From NCBI GenBank assembly GCA_045130235.1, contig JBGUPJ010000043.1:46482-110481 (forward strand): 64,000 bases of DNA, written 5' to 3'. Below the pieces are notes generated by a model. The model was not told the DNA's origin. It did not search any database and saw only the letters and a program-made list of their open reading frames with translations. A program made the position numbers and the translations under genes. This DNA is from UBA1756 sp045130235. Lineage in GTDB: Bacteria > Bacteroidota > Bacteroidia > Bacteroidales > WCHB1-69. Shown here piece by piece: positions 55,156-62,577 of the stretch; positions within the stretch are counted from its first letter, which is position 1, and each line of letters begins with the position of its first letter.

Positions 55156-55527
55156 ATGATGAAAAAAACAATGCTGATGCTTTTCGCAATCATGACAACA
55201 GCAATGAGTTATGCTGCTTCCACCTCCAGCATACCCGACGAACCACAAAGCAATGTGGAAGTGACTTTCACGGTTAATGGCGTTGAATGCAACGAGGGGG
55301 TTAGTTATGAAGTATATTGGTACTCAACCCTGGAAGAGTACGTCATCAAATTCTTCAACAACACCGACAGTTACGTGTCGATCACCTACCAGTACCGCGT
55401 GAAAGACGGTGAGAACAGCAGCCACTGGCGCGACGGATATGCCGGCTGTACCTCCGGCGGCACCTCCGACTACAACCCCGCTGGCGAATGGGGAGACGTT
55501 CGGGATGTGGAATATGAAAAGAAATAA
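55156..55527 (+). CDS. Small secreted protein, unknown function
   Basis: 123 residues with a signal peptide cut near SYAAS. The mature part is short, rich in Ser, Tyr, Asp and Gly, with strands like VEVTFTVNGVECN and YVSITYQYRVKDGE that suggest a small beta-sandwich. It has two cysteines (VECNEG and AGCTSGG), which could form a disulfide. Two ATGs are adjacent; either the first or second codon may be the start. It precedes the FHA gene by 18 bases. Confidence 0.6.
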   Translation: MMKKTMLMLFAIMTTAMSYAASTSSIPDEPQSNVEVTFTVNGVECNEGVSYEVYWYSTLEEYVIKFFNNTDSYVSITYQYRVKDGENSSHWRDGYAGCTSGGTSDYNPAGEWGDVRDVEYEKK

Positions 55528-55545
55528 AAACAACAAAACATTACT

Positions 55546-56109
55546 ATGCAATCATTCAAAATCGGTCGCGGACCACAAAACAGCATCGTCATCAACGACC
55601 CCTACATCTCTGACAGTCATTGTCAAATCACTCTTGATGATAAAGGGAGATTTTATATTACGGACTTAGGCAACACCTCTGGCACCTATGTCAACGAAAA
55701 CATCATAGAAGGCAGTGTATGGCTCAACCCGGGCGATACTGTGCGTATTGGCAACACCACTTTGCCCTGGATGGATTATTTCTCCCCTGCTGCTGCACAG
55801 TACCAGCGGCCCAACCAGTATGCCAACCCACAACCCAATTACCCAGTTCGAGAGCCCAACGGCATGGGAACCGCCGGCTTCGTGCTCAGCCTGCTCGCTT
55901 TTGTGCTGTGCTGGGTGCCTTACATTAATTTAATCCTCTTTATTCTGGGTTTAACCTTCTCTATCATCGGAGTTACACGTAAAAATAGTCCTAAGGGATT
56001 AGCCATCGCGGGGCTCGTTCTTTCGTGTATCTATGCATTCCTTATGGTTATCGGAATTGTAGTTTTAATAAATGGTGGCGGGCCTACACCTTATTATTAT
56101 CATTACTAA
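55546..56109 (+). CDS. FHA-domain protein with C-terminal membrane segments
   Basis: 187 residues. An FHA phosphopeptide-binding domain (about 5-75: FKIGRGPQNSIVI, ISDSHCQI, LGNTSGTYVNENII) is followed by a Pro/Asn/Gln linker and a DUF4190-like pair of membrane helices (GFVLSLLAFVLCWVPYINLI and GLVLSCIYAFLMVIGIVVLI). Without a signal peptide, the FHA domain is in the cytoplasm. FHA domains read phosphothreonine, so a serine/threonine kinase is expected elsewhere in the genome. Confidence 0.85.
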   Translation: MQSFKIGRGPQNSIVINDPYISDSHCQITLDDKGRFYITDLGNTSGTYVNENIIEGSVWLNPGDTVRIGNTTLPWMDYFSPAAAQYQRPNQYANPQPNYPVREPNGMGTAGFVLSLLAFVLCWVPYINLILFILGLTFSIIGVTRKNSPKGLAIAGLVLSCIYAFLMVIGIVVLINGGGPTPYYYHY

Positions 56110-56158
56110 ATTGTTGATCTGCCACCTGTAAAGAAGTTTTTGCTCCACATTCTTTCCC

Positions 56159-56848
56159 ATGTCCCATCTGCATTTTTTAGGAATCCATATTTTCTATTAC
56201 CTGCTGGTGGTGGCCTTTTTACTTCCCCGCCTCCCTGTGGTGGGCAAATTCTTCAACATCATCAACACGCTCATCCATGAACTGGGGCACGCGCTAATGT
56301 CGCTGCTTTTGCACGGCAAAGTCATGAAAATTCAAATTTTTCAAGACACCAGCGGTGTCACCACCACCAAATCCGACTCACAACTCAAGTCCGCATTAGT
56401 GAGCATAGCAGGTTACCCTTTCGCATCGGCAACCGCATTTTTCTGCTTCTTTCTACTGTCGGTAGGTTACGAGAAATGGATTTTGGTGGGATTGAGTGTA
56501 GTATTCCTCATCATGCTCATTTTTTGGATTCGTAACAAATACGGAGCCGCATGGGTATTGATCTTCACCCTCATCAATTTCACTCTGCTTTACTTCTGGC
56601 GCAATGACACTGCCAACGAAGTGATGGCATGGTTTTACAGTATGATGATATTGGTAGAGTCGGTATGGTCCACCTTTGTGCTGGTGTACCTCTCGGTGCA
56701 GACGCCCGACAAAGCCGGCGATGCCACCAACCTGCACAAATTTGCCTACCTGCCCGCTATCATCTGGGCAGTGCTGTTCGCCCTCTTCGCCCTCGTGATG
56801 GCCTACCTCTGTTTGGTGAAAGTGAGTATTCTTACTTGGTGGTTTTAA
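56159..56848 (+). CDS. M50 family site-2-type metallopeptidase
   Basis: 229 residues with five to six membrane segments. The zinc motif is HELGH (His40, Glu41, His44) in the second helix, as in the M50B family. The second metal ligand region is less clear; SIAGYPFASA might be the equivalent of the NPDG segment, which would be degenerate. Site-2 proteases cut within the membrane to release regulators. The next gene begins 9 bases after the stop. Confidence 0.78.
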   Translation: MSHLHFLGIHIFYYLLVVAFLLPRLPVVGKFFNIINTLIHELGHALMSLLLHGKVMKIQIFQDTSGVTTTKSDSQLKSALVSIAGYPFASATAFFCFFLLSVGYEKWILVGLSVVFLIMLIFWIRNKYGAAWVLIFTLINFTLLYFWRNDTANEVMAWFYSMMILVESVWSTFVLVYLSVQTPDKAGDATNLHKFAYLPAIIWAVLFALFALVMAYLCLVKVSILTWWF

Positions 56849-56857
56849 TTGTCAATC

Positions 56858-58159
56858 ATGAAGATACAAGAAAATAAAACCGGCCTTGTTTTGTGGCTGC
56901 TGCTTCTGCCGCTGCTCTTTGCACCGCTGGCCCTTGCCTTCTTCCCCTCACTGTCGGGCGAAAAACTATATGGCGTTCAGGACGCAGAAAAGGTTAAATT
57001 TTCATGGCATCATATTCAAAACCATGAGTGGCAGAACTCCATCGAAGAACAAGTAAAGCAGAATATGGGATGTGCTAACCACTGGGTACGTCTTCACAAT
57101 GAATTGAATTTCAGACTTTTCAGATATACTAATGCCGAAAAATTGGTTCTCGGCAAGAATGACTGTTTTTATGAGGAGATGTATATCACCGAATATCTCG
57201 GTCATAACTATATCGGAAAAGATTTTGTAGAAAAAAAGGTTGAAAATCTGAAAGTCCTGCAAAAACTATTGCAAGAAAAGTACGGGATAGAGTTGCTGCT
57301 GGTATTTGAACCAGGCAAGGCGCACTTCAGTCCGGAGAACATCCCCAACCGCTACCAGCCCACCGTGAAAACCACCAGCAACTACGAGGCTTTCACGGCG
57401 GCCTGCGACCGCGCCGGCGTGCACTACCTCGACCTCAACGGCTACTTCTCCCGCCGCAAGGCCACTTCACCCCACCCGCTCTACTCGAAATACGGCGTGC
57501 ATTGGAGCAGCTACGGACTCTGGCAGGCCGCCGACACCCTCGCCCGCTACATCGAACACGAATGCCGCATCAACCTGCCCGACATCGTCTTCGCGGGCGA
57601 CAGCAACTCAAAGTATAACAAGGATTTGGATTTCGACATGGAGCCCGCTATGAACCTGCTTTTCACCCTCCCTCACGAAACCCTAAACTTCCCCATCTGC
57701 TACTTCCGACACGACGACAGCTCCTTCACCCAGCCTCGCGTGCTCACCATCGCCGACAGTTATTACTGGAGCATCTGGAACAGCGGCATCGCCGAGAACC
57801 TCTTCTCCGACAATACTTTCTGGTATTATAACCTCACCGTTTACCCCAACATTTGGGACCCTATTGAATGGGTGGACAAGAGCAAATTAAAGGAAGTTAT
57901 TGAAAATAAAGATGTTATCTTATTAATGATAACCGATGCCAATCTTTACAACTTCGGCTGGCAGTTTGTGGAGGAGGCTTTGGTAGCCCTCGATCCCAAT
58001 TGGAAGATTCAGCCCGACATCGCCGCTTTCAACTGCATCATGAACACCACCGAGAACGGCAAACACCAGTGGTATCTCAACCTGCTGGAGCGGTCGCGCC
58101 GCAAGCAGATTCCTTTCCGCGATGTGCTGCGGGAAGAGGTGGAACGGATACAACAGTAG
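56858..58159 (+). CDS. AlgX/AlgJ-like SGNH acyltransferase-type protein
   Basis: From the ATG at 56858 (MKIQENKTG) the product has 433 residues, with one N-terminal membrane segment. Typical AlgX/AlgJ features are KLVLGKNDCFYEEMYI, VFEPGKAHFSPENIP, HWSSYGLW (GVHWSSYG motif), and TIADSYYWSIWNSG, which holds the likely catalytic serine. The family transfers acetyl groups to exported polysaccharides, usually with an MBOAT partner, which is not present here. The membrane-anchored domain would face the periplasm. Confidence 0.82.
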   Translation: MKIQENKTGLVLWLLLLPLLFAPLALAFFPSLSGEKLYGVQDAEKVKFSWHHIQNHEWQNSIEEQVKQNMGCANHWVRLHNELNFRLFRYTNAEKLVLGKNDCFYEEMYITEYLGHNYIGKDFVEKKVENLKVLQKLLQEKYGIELLLVFEPGKAHFSPENIPNRYQPTVKTTSNYEAFTAACDRAGVHYLDLNGYFSRRKATSPHPLYSKYGVHWSSYGLWQAADTLARYIEHECRINLPDIVFAGDSNSKYNKDLDFDMEPAMNLLFTLPHETLNFPICYFRHDDSSFTQPRVLTIADSYYWSIWNSGIAENLFSDNTFWYYNLTVYPNIWDPIEWVDKSKLKEVIENKDVILLMITDANLYNFGWQFVEEALVALDPNWKIQPDIAAFNCIMNTTENGKHQWYLNLLERSRRKQIPFRDVLREEVERIQQ

Positions 58160-58164
58160 CTTCT

Positions 58165-59145
58165 TTATACAAAAAACAGACACACTCCCCCCACACTGAC
58201 CACTGCGCCAATCACCTCGCTGACAGTGACTTTTTGGTGAAACAGCAGGGCGGCAGGTGCGATAATGAGGATGGGCGTGAGGGCGAAAAGGGTTTGGGCG
58301 ATACCCGTCGAGGTGTATTGTGTGGCCAGCAAGGAAGCGCTCACCCCGACGAAAGGACCGAAGATGGTGGAGGCGATGGCGCACCACACCGCTTTCCGGT
58401 CGCGGGCGGCATGGCGTAGCTGTTCCTTCCAACCCTTACTGAAAAGGCACAACGCCAACAGAAAACCCACCAAGCCTATGTACGTGCGGATGAGCGTGGC
58501 GGCGAAAGGCACCGTGACACTGACGGGAAGCGGCATCAACGCCCCTTCGAAAACCGCCGTCTGCGTCATCCCAGCCGCCTCAACCGCCGCATGGTAATGC
58601 AATAATCCTATCTTGCTGAGCACCAACCCAAATCCCTGACACACACCCGCCATTACGGCAAAGAAAATACCTTTGGGAGGAAGTTTAAAACGAATGTGTC
58701 GTTGCTCAGAACCCGTGTCTTTGGAAAGAATCGACATGGCAATTCCAGTCAGGGTGATGACCATACCCATAATCGCCAACGGACGCATCCTCTCATGCAA
58801 GAAGAGCCAGCCAGTGATGGCGGCTGTAGGAGCCGACAAAGTCATGAAAAGCTGTCCGAAACGCGAGCCTATGAAAATATATCCCTGCATTAGACAGTAG
58901 TCGCCAATCACGTAGCCCACCAATCCCGACAACAACATCCACACCCAAGTGCCTCCGTCGGCAAAACGCGGGTAGGGTGCTCCCATCACCAACCACAGCG
59001 TAAGCGCAAGGAAAATGAGCGAAAATGTCATCCTCGCCACGTTAAATGGCAATGACCCCATCCGCTTCGACCCCACCTCCGCAAAAAGCGCAGTGGCAGT
59101 CCACGCAACAGCCACCCCTATTGAAATGATTTCACCAATAAACAT
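58165..59145 (-). CDS. EamA/DMT family membrane exporter
   Basis: 326 residues from the ATG at 59145; the frame runs three codons further to a GTG. Ten membrane segments form two EamA repeats (about 1-140 and 165-325). The DMT superfamily exports amino acids, nucleosides or drugs; the substrate is unknown. It converges on the AlgJ-like gene with five bases between. Confidence 0.9.
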   Translation of the reverse strand: MFIGEIISIGVAVAWTATALFAEVGSKRMGSLPFNVARMTFSLIFLALTLWLVMGAPYPRFADGGTWVWMLLSGLVGYVIGDYCLMQGYIFIGSRFGQLFMTLSAPTAAITGWLFLHERMRPLAIMGMVITLTGIAMSILSKDTGSEQRHIRFKLPPKGIFFAVMAGVCQGFGLVLSKIGLLHYHAAVEAAGMTQTAVFEGALMPLPVSVTVPFAATLIRTYIGLVGFLLALCLFSKGWKEQLRHAARDRKAVWCAIASTIFGPFVGVSASLLATQYTSTGIAQTLFALTPILIIAPAALLFHQKVTVSEVIGAVVSVGGVCLFFV

Positions 59146-59168
59146 AGGTCTCACAATGCTACAAGCCG

Positions 59169-59176
59169 CAAAAGTA
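59169..59176 (-). promoter_or_regulatory. -7 box for the DMT exporter gene
   Basis: The minus strand reads TACTTTTG, 24 bases before the ATG at 59145. Confidence 0.65.
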
Positions 59177-59315
59177 ATACATTTTTATACATACAAAGCC
59201 ATATTTTCAGAAAAAAAATCGATTGGCCCAATCCCGCCAACTCTATCAACAGCCCAAACTGCAATTTTGTGGATAAATATTTTTCAACAATACAAGAATT
59301 CGAAAAGAATTTTTG

Positions 59316-59323
59316 TATTTTTG
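59316..59323 (+). promoter_or_regulatory. -7 box of the pyr operon leader
   Basis: TATTTTTG on the plus strand, followed by GCCGCC. Transcription would start near 59328-59330, giving a leader of about 120 bases before the pyrK ATG at 59449. Confidence 0.75.
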
Positions 59324-59331
59324 CCGCCAAT

Positions 59332-59409
59332 ATGCACCAAAGAGAAAGAACACCGGAAATTCCTGACACAGCGCTGAGCTGCAAGGATTTCCGTTTTTTT
59401 ATAGTTTAA
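59332..59409 (+). CDS. Possible 25-codon pyr leader peptide ORF
   Basis: ATG at 59332 to TAA at 59409, encoding MHQRERTPEIPDTALSCKDF then RFFIV. The ORF starts only a few bases after the expected transcription start, so it would be near leaderless. It runs through the first leader hairpin and its seven-T run. Its stop codon overlaps the foot of the second hairpin. Whether it is translated is unknown; the call rests on its position alone. Confidence 0.4.
   Translation: MHQRERTPEIPDTALSCKDFRFFIV
59354..59400 (+). terminator. Leader terminator 1 of the pyr operon
   Basis: CGGAAAT(T)CCT pairs with AGGATTTCCG over 10 bp with one bulge. A CAGC/GCTG stem forms inside the loop, and a seven-T run follows. 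No complete gene other than the leader ORF lies between the promoter and this terminator. Confidence 0.82.
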
Positions 59410-59438
59410 GTGACTTATTTTTAAGTCACTTTTTTTTT
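59408..59438 (+). terminator. Leader terminator 2 (attenuator) of the pyr operon
   Basis: Perfect 10-bp arms AAGTGACTTA / TAAGTCACTT with loop TTTT, followed by a T-run, ending only 10 bases before the pyrK ATG. Confidence 0.88.
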
Positions 59439-59448
59439 GTAAAGAAAG

Positions 59449-60177
59449 ATGATCAAAAGAAATCTTGTAGTAATGCGAAATGAGGAGGTGGCCTCGAAAA
59501 TCTTCCGGCTCGAACTGACCGGCGAGATTCCGCAGTTGGCCGCCGGCTCTTTTGTAGAAGTGGCTGTAGATGGTCAATATCTGCGCCGTCCCATCTCGGT
59601 GTGCGAGTCAGTGCCTGGCAAAGTCACCCTTGTATATAAGGTAGTGGGAAAAGGCACCAGCCAAATGACAAAGCTCGTCGCGAACGATGTGGTGAACTGC
59701 CTGCTCCAACTCGGCAACGGCTTCCACATTTCCGACAGCTGCCGCAAGGCGCTGCTCATCGGCGGCGGCATCGGCACCGCCCCGCTCTATCAGCTGGCGG
59801 TGGAACTGCAGGACAAAGGCATCAGCACCACCCTCGTCGCCGGCTTCGCCTCACAGTCGGAAATCTTTTATCAAAAAGAATTTGAAAAAATCTATGATAA
59901 AACTCTATACGCCACCATGGACGGGTCATTTGGCCACAAAGGTCTGGTGACCGAACTGCTGCCAGAGTGCGACTACGACTACTTCTACGCCTGCGGTCCC
60001 ACCCCGATGCTGAAGGCGCTGAACGCTGTGGTCACCACCGACGGTGAGCTGAGCCTCGAGGAACGCATGGGTTGCGGCTTTGGCATCTGCATGGGCTGCA
60101 GCCTGATGACCACCCACGGCGCGAAACGCATCTGCAAAGACGGCCCCGTTTTCAGAAAGGAGGAACTGATATGGTAG
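59449..60177 (+). CDS. pyrK: Dihydroorotate dehydrogenase B, electron transfer subunit
   Basis: 242 residues. An FAD-binding domain (LRRPISVCE), an NAD-binding domain (LLIGGGIGTAPLYQLA), and C-terminal cysteines Cys209, Cys214, Cys217 and Cys229 (CGFGICMGC ... RICKDGP) for a 2Fe-2S cluster. It passes electrons from PyrD to NAD+. It is the first structural gene of the pyr operon, directly behind the attenuator, and overlaps pyrD by seven bases. Confidence 0.96.
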   Translation: MIKRNLVVMRNEEVASKIFRLELTGEIPQLAAGSFVEVAVDGQYLRRPISVCESVPGKVTLVYKVVGKGTSQMTKLVANDVVNCLLQLGNGFHISDSCRKALLIGGGIGTAPLYQLAVELQDKGISTTLVAGFASQSEIFYQKEFEKIYDKTLYATMDGSFGHKGLVTELLPECDYDYFYACGPTPMLKALNAVVTTDGELSLEERMGCGFGICMGCSLMTTHGAKRICKDGPVFRKEELIW

Positions 60178-61076
60178 ATCTGTCTGTCAACTTGTGCGGC
60201 GTGAAGCTGCAAAACCCGGTGATACCCGCCAGCGGCACCTTCGGCTTCGGCGCGGAGATGTCGGAAGTATATGACCTTAACGTGCTGGGCTCCATCTCGA
60301 TAAAGGGCACCACCTTGGAGCCCCGTTTCGGCAACCCCACCCCGCGCATCGCAGAGTGTCCGTCAGGACTGCTCAACTCGGTAGGGTTGCAGAACCCCGG
60401 TGCGAAAGTAGTGGCCGAGGAGGAGATTCCCCACCTGCGCCAGCACTTCCACCAGCCCATCATCGGCAACGTGTGCGGCTTCTCGCTCGACGATTATCGC
60501 GCTTGCTGTGAGCTGATTGCGCCGAAAGTGGAAATCGTGGAGTTGAACATCTCGTGTCCTAACGTACACAACGGTGGCATGGCTTTCGGCACCACACCCG
60601 ACGGCGCCGCCTCCGTAGTGAAGGCCGTGCGCGAGGTGTGCCACAAGCCGCTGATCGTGAAACTCAGTCCCAACGTCACCGACATCGTGGTCATTGCGAA
60701 AGCCTGCGAGGAGGCCGGTGCCGATGGGCTCACCCTCATCAACACGCTGCTGGGGATGCGCATCGACATCCGTCGCCGCCAGCCGGTGCTGGCCCGTAAG
60801 ATGGGCGGCTTTTCCGGTCCGGCAGTTTTCCCCATCGCCCTGCGCATGGTGTATCAGGTGAGCAAGGCCTGCCATATCCCCGTGGTGGGTTGCGGCGGCG
60901 TAGCCAGTGCGGAGGATGTGGTGGAGATGATGATGGCGGGAGCCACGGCAGTGCAGGTGGGCAGCGAAAACCTTCGCAACCCCTTCGCCTGCCAACAGAT
61001 TGTGGAAAATCTTTCCTCTGTTATGAAAGATTTGAATATCAATAAATTATCAGAAATAATAGGAATCATTGAATAA
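60171..61076 (+). CDS. pyrD: Dihydroorotate dehydrogenase, class 1B catalytic subunit
   Basis: 301 residues from the ATG at 60171. Residues LQNPVIPASGTFGFG and the catalytic Cys129 in LNISCPNVHNGG mark class 1B, which pairs with PyrK. The C-terminal GCGGVASAEDVVEMMMAGA binds FMN phosphate. An AAAGGAGG sequence 7 bases before the ATG is a strong Shine-Dalgarno, rare in this phylum. An alternative frame to 60072 would run through pyrK and is rejected. Confidence 0.97.
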   Translation: MVDLSVNLCGVKLQNPVIPASGTFGFGAEMSEVYDLNVLGSISIKGTTLEPRFGNPTPRIAECPSGLLNSVGLQNPGAKVVAEEEIPHLRQHFHQPIIGNVCGFSLDDYRACCELIAPKVEIVELNISCPNVHNGGMAFGTTPDGAASVVKAVREVCHKPLIVKLSPNVTDIVVIAKACEEAGADGLTLINTLLGMRIDIRRRQPVLARKMGGFSGPAVFPIALRMVYQVSKACHIPVVGCGGVASAEDVVEMMMAGATAVQVGSENLRNPFACQQIVENLSSVMKDLNINKLSEIIGIIE

Positions 61077-61077
61077 T

Positions 61078-61785
61078 ATGGCAAAAGACGTAATCATCGC
61101 ATTGGATTTTAGCACAGCGCAAGACACGCTGCGTTTTTTAGACGGATTTCAGAACCAGCATCCCTTCGTGAAAATCGGTATGGAGTTGTATTATGCGGAG
61201 GGTCCGGCCATTGTGAAGGAGCTGAAACAGCGCGGTCACAAGGTGTTTTTGGACCTCAAGTTGCACGACATTCCCAACACGGTGCGGAAGGCTATGCGGG
61301 TGCTGGCCAATCTGGGCGTTGACATCACCAACGTGCATGCGGCGGGTACCGTGGCGATGATGCGGGCCGCTTTGGAGGGACTTTCCGAAGGCAGCACCGA
61401 CGGAAAGCGCCCGCTGCTGATTGCCGTCACGCAACTCACCTCCACCTCGGAAGAGACGTTGCACAGCGAGCTGCTCATCCCGCAGCCGATGGAGACGGTA
61501 GTGGCGCAGTACGCGCAGAATGCGGCCACCGCCGGCATCGACGGAGTGGTGTGTTCACCGTTGGAGGTGCCCGATGTGAAGAAGGCCTGCGGCAGCGGTT
61601 TCATCACCGTGACGCCGGGGGTGCGCTTCGCCGACTCCTCCGCCGACGACCAGTCGCGTATTGCCACGCCTGCCCGCGCCCACGAGCTCGGCTCCGACTA
61701 CATCGTGGTGGGCCGTCCCATCACGCAAGCCCCCAACCCGCTGGAGGCATACAACCGGTGCTGCAACGAATTCTTGGGGATGTGA
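61078..61785 (+). CDS. pyrF: Orotidine 5'-phosphate decarboxylase
   Basis: 235 residues, with VIIALDF at the start, the catalytic FLDLKLHDIPNTV motif, and C-terminal GVRF and GSDYIVVGRPITQA. This is the group with the DxKxxDI motif typical of Escherichia coli PyrF. It makes UMP from OMP. It starts one base after the pyrD stop. Confidence 0.96.
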   Translation: MAKDVIIALDFSTAQDTLRFLDGFQNQHPFVKIGMELYYAEGPAIVKELKQRGHKVFLDLKLHDIPNTVRKAMRVLANLGVDITNVHAAGTVAMMRAALEGLSEGSTDGKRPLLIAVTQLTSTSEETLHSELLIPQPMETVVAQYAQNAATAGIDGVVCSPLEVPDVKKACGSGFITVTPGVRFADSSADDQSRIATPARAHELGSDYIVVGRPITQAPNPLEAYNRCCNEFLGM

Positions 61786-61807
61786 GGATATGAGGATGGG
61801 AGGATAA

Positions 61808-61865
61808 GATGAAAAGATGAAAGGATGTAGACTTCCCCTTCATTATTAATTATTAATTATTAATT
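61808..61865. repeat. Short tandem repeats between pyrF and pyrE
   Basis: Two GATGAAAA/GATGAAAG octamers plus a partial copy (61808-61827), then 3.4 copies of the heptamer ATTATTA (61842-61865). The 112-base gap shows no promoter box. Confidence 0.75.
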
Positions 61866-61897
61866 CATTCAACGAATAAACAAAACAACATCATATC

Positions 61898-62509
61898 ATG
61901 AAATCACAAGAAATTGCATCTGAACTCTTGAAAATCGGCGCGGTGTTTTTGCGCCCTGACGACCCGTTTACATGGGCCAGTGGTATCAAAAGTCCCATCT
62001 ACTGCGACAACCGACTGGTGCTGTCGGCGCCGGCCGCACGCAAGAAGGTGGAGCAGGGCTTGGCGGAACTGGTACGCGAGCACTACCCCAACTGCGAAAT
62101 GTTGATGGGTACGGCCACGGCGGGTATCGCCCATGCCGCCATCGTGTCGGAGCTGCTGAACCTGCCGATGGGCTACGTGCGCTCCTCTGCCAAGTCGCAC
62201 GGCCGCACCAACCGTATTGAAGGAAAGATGGAGGCCGGCACCCGCGTGGTGGTGGTGGAGGACCTCATCTCCACGGGCGGCAGCTGCATCGAAGTGGTGG
62301 ATGCCCTCCGCGAGGCTGGTGCCGAAGTGTTAGGCGTGGTGAGCATCTTCACCTACGGCTTGAAAGCCGCCACCCACAACTTTGCGGAAGCCAAAACCGA
62401 GTACCACTCCCTCTCCAACCTCGACGCGCTGGTGGAAGTGGCCATCACCGAGAAATACATCACACCCGAACAAAAACAGACAGTGCTTGATTTCCGGAAT
62501 AATCTGTGA
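61898..62509 (+). CDS. pyrE: Orotate phosphoribosyltransferase
   Basis: 203 residues. PRPP-binding motif VVVVEDLISTGGS and the early KSPIYCDNR segment are characteristic. It adds phosphoribosyl to orotate to give OMP. It is followed by a 68-base gap rich in TTGATTTG-type repeats (complement), then pyrB. Confidence 0.96.
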   Translation: MKSQEIASELLKIGAVFLRPDDPFTWASGIKSPIYCDNRLVLSAPAARKKVEQGLAELVREHYPNCEMLMGTATAGIAHAAIVSELLNLPMGYVRSSAKSHGRTNRIEGKMEAGTRVVVVEDLISTGGSCIEVVDALREAGAEVLGVVSIFTYGLKAATHNFAEAKTEYHSLSNLDALVEVAITEKYITPEQKQTVLDFRNNL

Positions 62510-62577
62510 GGAAGGGATGAAAGAGCATCAACAAATCAACGAATCAACAAATAAACAATAATAAAAAATCAATCATT

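Noticed and set aside
60072..60170. Upstream extension of pyrD inside pyrK
   Set aside because: The ATG at 60171 has a strong Shine-Dalgarno and gives the standard N-terminus; the extension is a frame-shifted reading of pyrK.
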